Source: JAFALX01 sp050734185 (lineage in GTDB: Bacteria; Chloroflexota; Dormibacteria; Aeolococcales; Aeolococcaceae). From it: a stretch of 13,713 nt of DNA. The translations under genes were made by a program, and so were the position numbers. Shown here one piece after another: positions 1 through 6,195 of this stretch (the first letter of the stretch is position 1; each line of letters opens with the position of its first letter). The stretch is taken from the NCBI GenBank assembly GCA_050734185.1, contig JBOHUE010000123.1:1-13713 (forward strand), read 5' to 3'. Under the pieces are notes generated by a model, which had not been told where the DNA came from, searched no databases, and saw nothing but the letters and a program-made list of their open reading frames with translations.

Positions 1-145
1 GGAAGATCTGGGCTCCGTACCAATCACTCGCCCTGTAGCCAGTTTCCCACTGCCGCACGAACCCGACGAGGGGCATGAACTCGTCGTAATACGCCCTTGC
101 GGCGTCGATGTCGGGTACGCCCAGACCCACGTGGTCAATCGGCAT
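1..145 (-). CDS. VOC (glyoxalase/bleomycin-resistance fold) family protein, N-terminal part only
   Basis: Only the first 48 codons are in the window; the gene runs off the left edge. The minus-strand reading starts at the ATG at 145-143 with MPIDHVGLGVPDIDAARAYY, the usual opening of vicinal-oxygen-chelate proteins: a first beta strand carrying an early metal-ligand-type His, then the 'V.D...A..FY' helix. The partial sequence continues through a region ending WYGAQIF. VOC proteins are cytoplasmic metal-binding enzymes or antibiotic-binding proteins. The substrate cannot be read from this fragment. The next gene diverges from it, with a 7-bp inverted repeat and a boundary repeat copy in between. 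Confidence 0.8.
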   Translation of the reverse strand, partial: MPIDHVGLGVPDIDAARAYYDEFMPLVGFVRQWETGYRASDWYGAQIF

Positions 146-200
146 AGTGGGACGATACAGCGCTGCGATCGAGCCCGCCGATCCACGGCGGCGATTCTGT

Positions 201-219
201 CAGCGTCGCGGGGACGCTG
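201..219. repeat. Short hairpin between divergent genes
   Basis: Perfect 7-bp inverted repeat CAGCGTC / GACGCTG with a 5-nt loop, 8 bp before a copy of the boundary repeat. No T-run follows, so a terminator role is not supported. It could be an operator or part of the boundary structure. Confidence 0.4.
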
Positions 220-227
220 TCGTGCGG

Positions 228-255
228 CACGCGAGCATCCGGTAATGTCCCTAGA
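228..255 (+). repeat. Intergenic boundary repeat, copy 1
   Basis: 28 bp beginning CACGCGAGCATCCGGTAAT and ending TCCCTAGA. Its first 19 bp are identical to copy 2 at 714. It lies just upstream of the unknown gene at 265-687. The family as a whole is described in the findings. Confidence 0.75.
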
Positions 256-264
256 GCGCGCCGG

Positions 265-687
265 GTGATCCACGAGCGCGCGGGTAGACTCACCGAGGTG
301 TCGGACGACTTGCCGGAGTGGGTGGAGCCGCTCTGCCGGATCGCCGCCGAATGGCGCGAATCAGGGCGCTCGATTCTTCAGAACTTCCGTTTAGCAGCGC
401 CCGTTCTCAGCGACCTTCCGCGATTGCGGGGATGTGTTGAGACGTACCTCGTCGAGCATGCCGAACTCGTAGCCGCATGGCAGAGCTACTCGTACGACAA
501 ACGGTCATCGCCCAGTCCGTACCTAGACGACAAGAAGGTTGGGTTCTACGACCGCGGATACCGCGACGTGCGCCAGTACCACGACCGAACGAGAGCATGC
601 GCTGATTTCATATGCCGCGAGGCAGCGTGGGTCCTCGAGGGCCGCCGTGTGAGCTTCCCAAGTCAAGGCGGCGTACTGGAAGCCTGA
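265..687 (+). CDS. Hypothetical protein, 140 aa
   Basis: I do not recognise this family. The frame opens with GTG at 265; a second in-frame GTG at 298 would give a protein beginning with SDDLPEWVEPL and looks more natural, but neither start has a clear Shine-Dalgarno sequence. The product is soluble, with no signal peptide or membrane segment. It is rich in Arg, Asp and Tyr, with an N-terminal helical part and a charged, aromatic C-terminal half (YDRGYRDVRQYHDRTRACADF, a stretch repeating Y/R/D). The gene is alone between two copies of the boundary repeat (228 and 714), and a hairpin overlaps its stop codon. Neighbouring units carry immunity-like proteins, so a similar role is possible but only an inference. 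Confidence 0.55.
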   Translation: MIHERAGRLTEVSDDLPEWVEPLCRIAAEWRESGRSILQNFRLAAPVLSDLPRLRGCVETYLVEHAELVAAWQSYSYDKRSSPSPYLDDKKVGFYDRGYRDVRQYHDRTRACADFICREAAWVLEGRRVSFPSQGGVLEA

Positions 688-698
688 AGCCTTCAGGC
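682..698. terminator. Hairpin overlapping the stop codon
   Basis: Perfect 7-bp inverted repeat GCCTGAA / TTCAGGC with a 3-nt loop. The TGA stop of the 265-687 gene lies inside its left arm. There is no following T-tract, so it is at best a weak or factor-assisted terminator between this gene and the converging one at 760-1260. Confidence 0.4.
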
Positions 699-713
699 GA
701 TGGGCGCATAGCT

Positions 714-741
714 CACGCGAGCATCCGGTAATTACCCTTGA
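714..741 (+). repeat. Intergenic boundary repeat, copy 2
   Basis: 28 bp beginning CACGCGAGCATCCGGTAAT and ending ACCCTTGA; 25 of 28 positions match copy 1. It lies between two convergent genes, ending at 687 and 760. Confidence 0.75.
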
Positions 742-759
742 ACAGGCGTGACTCGGGGA

Positions 760-1260
760 TTAGGGTTCGGGAGGGCGATAGGTGGCGCGGAAGATCCGAC
801 GTAGTTCAGGGTCGCTGATGTCCGACTCGCCGGCATCGAAGGGGCCAGGGGGCAGCTCGCCTGACTGCTTCTTCTGCGCGATCTCGGACCAGAGCGCAAG
901 CACACTATCCCAGGCGGCGCGGCACCGTGGACCCAGCATCTCGTAGAGAGGTGCAGGATCGAGCCGCGCCCAGCGGAGGGCTCCTTGGGTGTCCTCCAAG
1001 AGCCCCACGACCATCAGAGCACGTTCTTCGGAGTTGCCTTCGGAAAGAGTGCTCTCCGCTTCGTCGAATAGCTCGCTGATGCAGCGGGCGACGCCGCCGC
1101 TGTGCGCGACGACGATGGCTCGGGCGAGCGCGGCGACTTGGCTGTATGGGAGCCCAGCATCCAACCTGTTTCGCTCCGCTTGCCAGTAAGACTCGAGGTC
1201 CGGGCAGGCCGCCAAGAGGCGCGATATGACGGGCGAGACCGCCTCCTCTGCGTTCGGCAT
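760..1260 (-). CDS. DUF7674-like family protein, 166 aa
   Basis: The protein opens with PVISRLLAACPDLESYWQAE and has central 'ALMVVGLLEDTQ' and C-terminal 'MLGPRCRAAWDSVLALW' segments. This order (a 'LL.ACP.....W' opening, a 'VGLLEDLQ'-type helix, then 'LGP.S..AW') is the pattern I associate with DUF7674, small all-helical proteins often found as lone accessory genes. The match is by eye. ATG at 1260 is taken as the start; a TTG directly before it (1263) would add one residue. No Shine-Dalgarno is visible, so the mRNA may be leaderless. No signal peptide or membrane segment. The gene is flanked by boundary repeat copies 2 and 3 and reads against its neighbours. Function unknown; stand-alone immunity is one possibility. 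Confidence 0.6.
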   Translation of the reverse strand: MPNAEEAVSPVISRLLAACPDLESYWQAERNRLDAGLPYSQVAALARAIVVAHSGGVARCISELFDEAESTLSEGNSEERALMVVGLLEDTQGALRWARLDPAPLYEMLGPRCRAAWDSVLALWSEIAQKKQSGELPPGPFDAGESDISDPELRRIFRATYRPPEP

Positions 1261-1288
1261 CAAGGACGCAGGCTACGCCACGACCATC

Positions 1289-1316
1289 CACGCGAGGATG
1301 CGTAAATGTCCAATGA
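1289..1316 (+). repeat. Intergenic boundary repeat, copy 3 (diverged)
   Basis: 28 bp beginning CACGCGAGGATGCG and containing AAATGTCC before a final TGA. It differs from copy 1 at several positions but aligns without gaps. It lies between the start of the minus-strand gene at 1260 and the cupin gene. Confidence 0.55.
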
Positions 1317-1412
1317 GCTCTTAGTCAGCGCTCAGCTTCGTCGCGGATGTGTAGTACAGGCGCCGATGCGACCGCGGTAACCACGGAACGGGGTCCTACA
1401 GAGGAGGAGCCG

Positions 1413-1772
1413 ATGCGACTGCTGCATCTCGCCCAGACAGCTACAGTCGAGGTGACGAGCTACGGAAGCAAGGCCGCAGGATATGCGGCCATTGCAAGGT
1501 TGAGCGGACAAGCGGTGGTTGGTGTCGTGCGGCTTAACGAGCACGGACAGCTGGGCCGACACGAGGCAGCCGCTCCCCAGATTGCCGTTGTTCTTGCAGG
1601 ATCAGGCCAGTCAAGTGGAGCCGACGGCGAAGTGGTCAAGGTAGGACCGGGAGACGCAATAGTGTGGGATTCGGGCGAGGAGCACGAGACGAAGTGCGAT
1701 ACGCCGATGGTGCTCCTGATCCTCGAGACTGAAGCCGTTAGCTTAGTCAAAGACCCCGATGACGCGGCCTAG
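1413..1772 (+). CDS. Small cupin-domain protein, 119 aa
   Basis: Single-domain cupin. The first cupin motif is around GQLGRHEAAAPQIAVVLAGSG, here with only one His and a Glu. The second is around GPGDAIVWDSGEEHE, with the typical P-G-D turn and a late His. A metal could therefore bind with fewer ligands than in classical cupins. The frame is open from 1347, but the ATG at 1413 is preceded by GAGGAGGAG about 4 nt upstream, much the better start. It is the first gene of a two-gene operon, with 16 nt to the acetyltransferase gene. Small cupins act as sugar or amino-acid isomerases, dioxygenases or metabolite sensors; which one applies here cannot be seen. Confidence 0.8.
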   Translation: MRLLHLAQTATVEVTSYGSKAAGYAAIARLSGQAVVGVVRLNEHGQLGRHEAAAPQIAVVLAGSGQSSGADGEVVKVGPGDAIVWDSGEEHETKCDTPMVLLILETEAVSLVKDPDDAA

Positions 1773-1788
1773 ATAGGAGCGGTGCAAT

Positions 1789-2256
1789 TTGGCTACGGTC
1801 ATTGATATTCAACCTGCTAGCGCGGCCGACGCCGAAGCACTCGCAGCGCTTCAGTGGCGCTGGCGCGTCGAAGAAGGGCACCAAACACCTGCCTATGATT
1901 TAGTTGAATTTGCCGATGCTCTGCGCGAGTGGATGGAATTTCGTGCAGAGTCTCACCTCGCCTTCCTCGCCCGACTCCACGCCGAAGCGGTAGGCATGGC
2001 TTGGCTGGCGATCCTGGACCGAACACCAAGCCCCGCGAAGTTAGTACGCCTTGGTGGGCACGTGCAGAGCGTGTATGTGATGCCCGGTCACCGGCGCCAA
2101 GGCATCGGTTCTGCACTCGTCCACCATGTCATCGATGTATCTCATGAGCGTGACCTGGCCTGGCTTCTTGTGCATCCCAGCGTGTCATCAATCAGCTTTT
2201 ACCGGGCTCTGGGTTTCGCTGCCAGTGCCAGCCACATGGCGCTCAGGAAGCGCTAG
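1789..2256 (+). CDS. GNAT family N-acetyltransferase, 155 aa
   Basis: GNAT fold. The acetyl-CoA pyrophosphate-binding motif A is at residues 92-110 (VQSVYVMPGHRRQGIGSAL, with the R/Q-x-x-G-x-G/A signature as RRQGIG). Motif B is at 135-143 (SISFYRALGF). The N-terminal 60 residues form the variable substrate-side helices. It transfers an acetyl group from acetyl-CoA to an amine; the substrate is unknown. Start is TTG at 1789, with TAGGAG 9 nt upstream, and no in-frame ATG or GTG competes. It is co-transcribed with the cupin gene, so the pair may modify or sense one small molecule. The pair lies between boundary repeat copies 3 and 4. Confidence 0.9.
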   Translation: MATVIDIQPASAADAEALAALQWRWRVEEGHQTPAYDLVEFADALREWMEFRAESHLAFLARLHAEAVGMAWLAILDRTPSPAKLVRLGGHVQSVYVMPGHRRQGIGSALVHHVIDVSHERDLAWLLVHPSVSSISFYRALGFAASASHMALRKR

Positions 2257-2324
2257 CCATCGAGCACGGTCGCACGCCGCCGAGCCTACGCGCTACCAAC
2301 CATTCCTGGGAGACCCGCGCGGCG

Positions 2325-2353
2325 CAGGCCAGCGTCCGTCAATGTCTACTTGA
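2325..2353 (+). repeat. Intergenic boundary repeat, copy 4
   Basis: 29 bp, CAGGCCAGCGTC followed by CGTCAATGTCTACTTGA. The last 17 bp are identical to copy 7 at 5988, 3.7 kb away. It lies between the acetyltransferase gene and the 3' end of the converging gene at 2462. Confidence 0.8.
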
Positions 2354-2461
2354 ACGATAGCGCCCGTGCTAATGGCTAGTCGTGAAGTGGACGATCCGCA
2401 CAAGGACCGCGACCACCCCCACGGAGGGGCTCCGGTGGCTGCACTCCGACCGGTGCGCATT

Positions 2462-3118
2462 CTACAGCTGCGTCTGAGCAAACGCGGCCGCCCCATCCAC
2501 GAGGGAGGTGACTGCTGTGCCGAGCCATTCCCTGTATTCACCAGTCGTCTCGCGGTTGAGCGGAATGGCGAAGTCGCCCCAGTCCGCCTCACCATCCCGG
2601 TCACCACCGCGGTAGAAGTGTCGCGGCGGCGCGACACGGTGGACGAGAACATTACGGACGCTCGAGAGCGTTTTCAGACGCACATCGCTCACCAAAGAGT
2701 CTAGGCACGCCGTGACCGCCTCTTCGCGGAAGTTGGCCTTGTACCCACGCTGCGTCGAACGGATGCATATCTTGCTCCGCTCATCGTCCGTACTCATGCG
2801 GAACTCGCCAGGCAGGATTAGGGCGCCCATCGCAGACAGCGCATAACACGTGCATTCGAGCGTCGAGAGTGCTGTCGTGAAGAATGCGAAAAGGTAACTC
2901 TCTTGGTTATAGCGTTCGACGGAGCGCGGCGAGTTCCCAGCGTGGTCCACGGAAGCGATGTATTGCCTGTGATAGCAGTCGGCAGCCTGGAAACGGTACG
3001 CAAGCCCGTTCATCCCGTTTCCGCACTCTCGTGCGGGAGGCTCCGAGCGCTTCTGCAGCGCCCGATTCCACGCCAGGAACGACGCCTCGGGAAAGTCCGC
3101 CGGCCAAGTGAGTCCCAT
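2462..3118 (-). CDS. HEPN-like protein with Rx4H motif, 218 aa
   Basis: Soluble, mostly helical protein of no family I can name with certainty. Helices around residues 70-100 (NQESYLFAFFTTALSTLECT) lead to an exposed middle part. Residues 140-160 contain 'SSVRNVLVHR', giving R155 and H160 in the R-x4-6-H spacing of HEPN ribonucleases and Cthe_2314-like HEPN proteins. A Pro-Arg-rich segment (APPRHFYR) and an acidic loop follow. The frame is open to 3313, but ATG at 3118 has GGAGGG about 5 nt upstream and begins the well-composed part. HEPN proteins are often RNA-cleaving toxins or defence effectors. That role is an inference from one motif. It is divergent from the DUF3883 gene, 534 bp away. 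Confidence 0.6.
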   Translation of the reverse strand: MGLTWPADFPEASFLAWNRALQKRSEPPARECGNGMNGLAYRFQAADCYHRQYIASVDHAGNSPRSVERYNQESYLFAFFTTALSTLECTCYALSAMGALILPGEFRMSTDDERSKICIRSTQRGYKANFREEAVTACLDSLVSDVRLKTLSSVRNVLVHRVAPPRHFYRGGDRDGEADWGDFAIPLNRETTGEYREWLGTAVTSLVDGAAAFAQTQL

Positions 3119-3652
3119 CGCGCCCTCCGTCTGCTCGTCGGGCCGACTTCGCTTCCCTAGGTCGTGCTCGGTCCCTGGCCTACAAAAGGCTCGCTGGGCG
3201 GCTCGTCCCGCTTTACGGAACACTGCAGCTGGCCGAGGCAGCGGGTGTTGGCGACGAGATGAACGTGCGCTCCAATGCGTAAAGGCCAGGTCGCTGCCAT
3301 CGGCCTGGCGCACGACCGCTCGATAGTGATCTGGGAGTACAACGCTCAGCTGCGCTGCGCGACATCGAGATCGTCACTGGCGGCGGGTCGCTCATCAACC
3401 CGCGCAACCGCTCAGAGGACACCGTCATGTCCGGCGTGATGCGCCAAGCTGCTCGCTTTCGACATCGGTCACGCGAGCCTACGGAAGGCTGTCTCGCCTG
3501 TACTCGGAAGCATAAGGGCAATGTCCTTCGTCTTTTGTGTCCGCGCCGATAGTGCCTACACGGACGCCACGCGCTCGATATCGAGATCAAATCTCAACCA
3601 GAGTACGACCGCGGTGACACGGGGGCGCAGCAGGTGAGGCAGACTGTGCGCC
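3119..3652. other. 534-bp gene-poor region between divergent genes
   Basis: No gene with a credible start and ribosome-binding site was found. In plus frame 1, the stretches 3181-3282 and 3283-3552 are open on either side of one TAA. They read like protein in places (for example IEIVTGGGSLINPRNRSED near 3370-3420), so a decayed gene is possible. The sequence CACGCGAGC at 3470-3478, followed by CGG at 3482, may be a badly eroded boundary repeat. The region should also hold the promoters of both flanking genes; none stands out. Confidence 0.4.
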
Positions 3653-4582
3653 GTGTTGACCGATGACCAGCGGATAGGCGCCATGGCGGCGGCGGTGAAG
3701 TCGAAACGTGCCTTCCGCAGGGCCGGTCGCGCCTTACTTCAGGGGCAGCAGCGCAACCAGGCGTACGCTGACCAGGCTCAGACGTTCCTCAATGAACTCG
3801 AGTACCTCGGCATCGACATCGAAAACCCGGGTGACGAGCAGATCGGCACACGGAGGGTCGAAACGATCGGCACGCTGGTCAGGCAGGCGCGCAAGAACAT
3901 CGAGGCTGCTCAGCGGTCCCCGTCGCCGAACGAGCCAGGCACCAAGGAGCCGGGCGCCGAGACCGATTCAGAGCCACCGCAGCCCGAGGATGGCGCTTAC
4001 GCAGAGGCCGGCGACGCCGGCGGCGAGCCTCCGACAGCAGACACCAGTGGCGTGTCGGTCATCACGACAGATCCGCCCGCCGGGGTCAGCGCAGTCGACA
4101 ACCTCGGCCCTTCGATTACCCCAGAGGAGCTGGCGCAAAAGACGCGGGATGCCGAGGAGATCGGGCAGCGTGGGGAAGCTCTGGTCGACCGGCATTTGCT
4201 GTCGCTGAAGCAAGACGGCTCGATAGGCGACTACAAATGGTGTAGCAAGGACCATGCGTTAGCTCCCTACGACTTCCTTATCGTCGGTCGGGAGTCCGTG
4301 GAGCGATTCGTTGATGTCAAGAGCACGAAGGGCGGGTTCGCTCAAAATCCAATCCACGTCTCGTTCAGCGAACTCGAGCAGATGTGTGCGGAACCCGCAT
4401 ATGACCTCTACCGTACGTACGACCTCGGCGGGCAGCCAAGAATGCAGATCGCGCTCGGAGTGAACGAGTGGGCGAGGTCGATTCGCAGCACAATCGCCCT
4501 TCCGGCTGAAATCCGCGTTGAGTCGCTGGCAGTGTCCACATTATGTTTCCAGTGGGAGCCTGCGGTTGTGCTTCCCGGTTGA
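3653..4582 (+). CDS. DUF3883 (PD-(D/E)XK-like) domain protein, 309 aa
   Basis: Two parts joined by a linker. Residues 1-90 are helical and basic. Residues about 90-160 are a low-complexity Pro/Glu/Gly/Thr linker. Residues about 165-300 match the DUF3883 ('NO VEIN' C-terminal) domain: EEIGQRGE (E169, E175), then APYDF (D207), then FVDVKSTKGG (D221, K223), the E...D...(D/E)xK arrangement of the restriction-endonuclease-like fold. Here the acidic residue before xK is Asp. Such domains occur in restriction and other anti-phage proteins and are thought to bind or cut DNA. Start is GTG at 3653 (or TTG at 3656); a GTGAGG 14 nt upstream is a distant ribosome-binding site. No membrane segment. The target is unknown. 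Confidence 0.75.
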   Translation: MLTDDQRIGAMAAAVKSKRAFRRAGRALLQGQQRNQAYADQAQTFLNELEYLGIDIENPGDEQIGTRRVETIGTLVRQARKNIEAAQRSPSPNEPGTKEPGAETDSEPPQPEDGAYAEAGDAGGEPPTADTSGVSVITTDPPAGVSAVDNLGPSITPEELAQKTRDAEEIGQRGEALVDRHLLSLKQDGSIGDYKWCSKDHALAPYDFLIVGRESVERFVDVKSTKGGFAQNPIHVSFSELEQMCAEPAYDLYRTYDLGGQPRMQIALGVNEWARSIRSTIALPAEIRVESLAVSTLCFQWEPAVVLPG

Positions 4583-5048
4583 GTGTCGGCATGCGACCGC
4601 CCGGGTGCTCGCTTGTCAACCCAGGCTAGGCACGGCTCGATGCGTCTGGGACTCTCGGGTTTCCCGCGCGCGCCGTCTGCCGGCGGGCGAGTTCACCGCC
4701 CGTCTCGCCCGCTGAACTCGCGAGCTTCAAACCGGACCGCGAGAAACGTTGCGGCGGCCAGTAGCAATTAGCCTTCTACGCGAAAGCAATAGCCGACGCG
4801 CTGATGCCCCGGTCACATGGACTGCGTGTGAAGGTGAACCAAACCGGCACCATCAATGAGCACGAAAACGGGCACCCGGAAAGTGCATAGAAATGGCAGC
4901 GGTTGGCCACCGATCGACCTCAGGTCACGAAGACGCGAACGCCCATCACGCGGGAGAATGGCACGGCCGACGGCGCAACGATGACGCTCGGGTCATTTGC
5001 CAATTACGGCTGGTGCGCCTCACGGTAGCTGGCACTGGGGGCGCGGAC
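4583..5048. other. Gene-poor stretch with a broken reading frame
   Basis: No intact gene is supported. In plus frame 1, codons run from 4765 to a TAG at 4888-4890 and then straight on to a TAG near 5028. Both halves have GC-rich third positions and protein-like composition (GLRVKVNQTGTINEHE before the TAG, and GATMTLGSFANYGW after it). This looks like a remnant of a small gene split by a stop codon. A short ATG frame of 28 codons (4804-4890) is the only piece with a start, and it has no ribosome-binding site. The left part carries a strong inverted repeat, listed separately. Confidence 0.35.
4687..4721. repeat. 9-bp perfect inverted repeat
   Basis: GCGAGTTCA (4687-4695) and TGAACTCGC (4713-4721) are perfect inverted arms around a 17-nt C-rich loop. 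A second overlapping pair, GGGCGAG / CTCGCCC, is also possible. It lies 105 bp past the stop of the DUF3883 gene. It could be a terminator without a T-tract, a protein-binding site or a recombination site. Confidence 0.5.
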
Positions 5049-5076
5049 CAGGCCAGCATCCGCCAATCACCCCTGA
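5049..5076 (+). repeat. Intergenic boundary repeat, copy 5
   Basis: 28 bp, CAGGCCAGCATCCG, then CCAATCACCCCTGA. Including flanking bases, GCGGA and TCCGC can pair across the left part. It lies 40 bp upstream of the DUF2283 gene. Confidence 0.7.
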
Positions 5077-5102
5077 CAGGCGGGAGGAGCAGGGTTTGCG
5101 TC

Positions 5103-5108
5103 TATACC
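5103..5108 (+). promoter_or_regulatory. Candidate -10 box for the DUF2283 gene
   Basis: TATACC lies 8 nt before the GTG start at 5117. Transcription would begin at or next to the start codon, giving a leaderless message, which would explain the missing Shine-Dalgarno sequence. No convincing -35 element is seen at the usual distance. Confidence 0.35.
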
Positions 5109-5116
5109 ATTGAGCT

Positions 5117-5389
5117 GTGGAGGCAAGCTACGATCCCGACGCGGACGCGGCGTACGTGACCATCCGCGCTCGGCGAGGGTCGGGGCGTACGGAGGTTGCT
5201 GGGGACGGCACAGTCCTCGACCGCGAGGACGAGACGGGAGAGATCACGGGGTACGAACTCCTCAGCGTTAGCCATCGCGGCCTCGACGCGTTTCAGGCGG
5301 TGCCTCCTGCAGCCAGGCAGCTGGTGGCACGAGCGATGGATGCCGCGCGTGCCCGGGGTAGCTACATCCGAATCGCGGAGAGGGAATAA
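5117..5389 (+). CDS. DUF2283 family protein, 90 aa
   Basis: Begins ASYDPDADAAYVTI and continues through 'TEVAGDGTVLDREDETGEITGYELLSVS'. These are the hallmarks of DUF2283: a 'YDpeaDalYi.l' strand, then 'v...D...G...G.EiL'. The family usually has 60-80 residues; here a helical tail (PPAARQLVARAMDAARARG) extends it. DUF2283 proteins are small, of unknown function, and often lie beside toxin-antitoxin-type genes, but no partner is adjacent here. The GTG at 5117 is chosen because the family motif starts within five residues of it. It is a single-gene unit between boundary repeat copies 5 and 6. Confidence 0.85.
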   Translation: MEASYDPDADAAYVTIRARRGSGRTEVAGDGTVLDREDETGEITGYELLSVSHRGLDAFQAVPPAARQLVARAMDAARARGSYIRIAERE

Positions 5390-5426
5390 GTCCCCACACA
5401 CGCCTCAACACGGGACCGGCGTGGAC

Positions 5427-5455
5427 CAGGCCAGGGTCCGCTACGCATCCTCTGA
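5427..5455 (+). repeat. Intergenic boundary repeat, copy 6
   Basis: 29 bp, CAGGCCAGGGTCCG, then CTACGCATCCTCTGA. With its left flank it can form GGACC / GGTCC plus GCGT / ACGC pairing. It lies between the DUF2283 and DUF2199 genes. Confidence 0.6.
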
Positions 5456-5482
5456 GCGGCCAGGCGTCGGAACATATGACCC

Positions 5483-5974
5483 ATGCCACGCTGCCCCGAC
5501 TGCGGGAGAGAGGTCGACGGCCTCGATAGAGAAGTCACGTTTGGCGTTCCGGACGAGGTCTACGCCCTGTCACCTGAGACCCGCCGCGCTCGCGTCGTGC
5601 AAACCGGAAAGAGCTTCTTGCTCTTCGACGGGGAGAGGTGTTTCCTACGCGTGCTCTTGCCAGTCACCCTTGACATCGGTCATGAGTTCCGATTCGGGGT
5701 CTGGATCGAAGTAAGCCAAGCGGATTTCAAGAGAGCGTGGTCGGTGTGGGACGACCCGGCTTACCTCGATCTTCGAGTCGACGGTCGCTTGGCAAATGCC
5801 GTGCCGCCTTGGCGCGACGCGGTCCTAGGAGCTGACTGCTCCGCAAGGCCGCGGAACCAATCCGATGCGCTGTTCATCGACGAGTCGAGTCAGCCGATAC
5901 TCGAGGGGATTCTCAGCACTCCGTGGTCGACTCACGAATGCGAGCAACTCATCGAGGCGGTTTGGAGCAGGTAA
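5483..5974 (+). CDS. DUF2199 family protein, 163 aa
   Basis: Starts at ATG 5483 with PRCPDCGREV: a CxxC near the N-terminus (C4, C7) of zinc-knuckle type. It continues with the DUF2199 pattern of 'FGVPDEVYAL', 'GERCFLRVLLPVTL' and 'FRFGVWIEVSQADFKRA'. The length is normal for the family. DUF2199 proteins are cytoplasmic, of unknown biochemistry, common as lone accessory genes and often suspected of immunity-type roles. No clear ribosome-binding site is seen before the ATG; GGAA lies about 12 nt upstream. It is a single-gene unit between boundary repeat copies 6 and 7. Confidence 0.85.
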   Translation: MPRCPDCGREVDGLDREVTFGVPDEVYALSPETRRARVVQTGKSFLLFDGERCFLRVLLPVTLDIGHEFRFGVWIEVSQADFKRAWSVWDDPAYLDLRVDGRLANAVPPWRDAVLGADCSARPRNQSDALFIDESSQPILEGILSTPWSTHECEQLIEAVWSR

Positions 5975-5987
5975 CGCCCGGCTGCGT

Positions 5988-6016
5988 CAGGCCAGGGCGC
6001 GTCAATGTCTACTTGA
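5988..6016 (+). repeat. Intergenic boundary repeat, copy 7
   Basis: 29 bp, CAGGCCAGGGCG, then CGTCAATGTCTACTTGA. The last 17 bp are identical to copy 4 at 2325; the whole differs from it at three positions. It starts 13 bp after the DUF2199 stop codon. Confidence 0.8.
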
Positions 6017-6053
6017 CCGGAGGCGCGGAGCGGTTCATCCGAGAGGAAACCTG

Positions 6054-6134
6054 ATGAGCTTTGTACTCTTCGTGGCATCCGAGTGCGCGCGCCCTGCGAC
6101 GGAACACGAGTACAGCGCATGCGCGACTACGTGA
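6054..6134 (+). pseudogene. Short 26-codon reading frame with good ribosome-binding site, probably a truncated gene
   Basis: ATG at 6054 follows GAGAGG with good spacing and reads MSFVLFVASECARPATEHEY before a TGA at 6132-6134. The start looks like that of a real protein, but the frame closes at once. The most likely explanation is the 5' end of a gene lost by deletion or frameshift next to boundary repeat copy 7. A genuine microprotein cannot be ruled out. No family could be recognised. Confidence 0.3.
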
Positions 6135-6162
6135 ACACCCAAACAGCGACGATCGACTCTCA

Positions 6163-6195
6163 ATGGCGCCCTCAGCTTTGTCCCCAGGGCGCCAT
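6163..6195. terminator. Inverted repeat at the end of the exported-protein operon
   Basis: ATGGCGCCCT (6163-6172) and AGGGCGCCAT (6186-6195) are perfect 10-bp inverted arms with a 13-nt loop. The stop codon of the minus-strand gene lies at the left arm's edge. No T-run follows on either strand, so this is a hairpin terminator of the GC-rich type or an mRNA 3'-stabilising structure. It could serve transcription from either side. Confidence 0.55.

Noticed and set aside
3213..3590. Minus-strand frame of 125 codons
   Set aside because: Arg/Ser-rich composition, no ribosome-binding site, no family resemblance, and it overlaps the upstream region of the 2462-3118 gene.
4893..5159. Plus-strand frame of 88 codons
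   Set aside because: It runs through boundary repeat copy 5 and into the DUF2283 gene in another frame, with a composition typical of random high-GC frames.
228..6016. Integron gene-cassette array with attC sites
   Set aside because: No RYYYAAC/GTTRRRY core pairs were found around the repeats and no IntI-type tyrosine recombinase is in the window. The repeats are too short and lack a consistent attC fold, so only the looser term cassette-like is used.
228..6016. CRISPR array
   Set aside because: The repeats are 0.4-2.7 kb apart with genes between them, not 30-40 bp spacers, and no cas gene is present.
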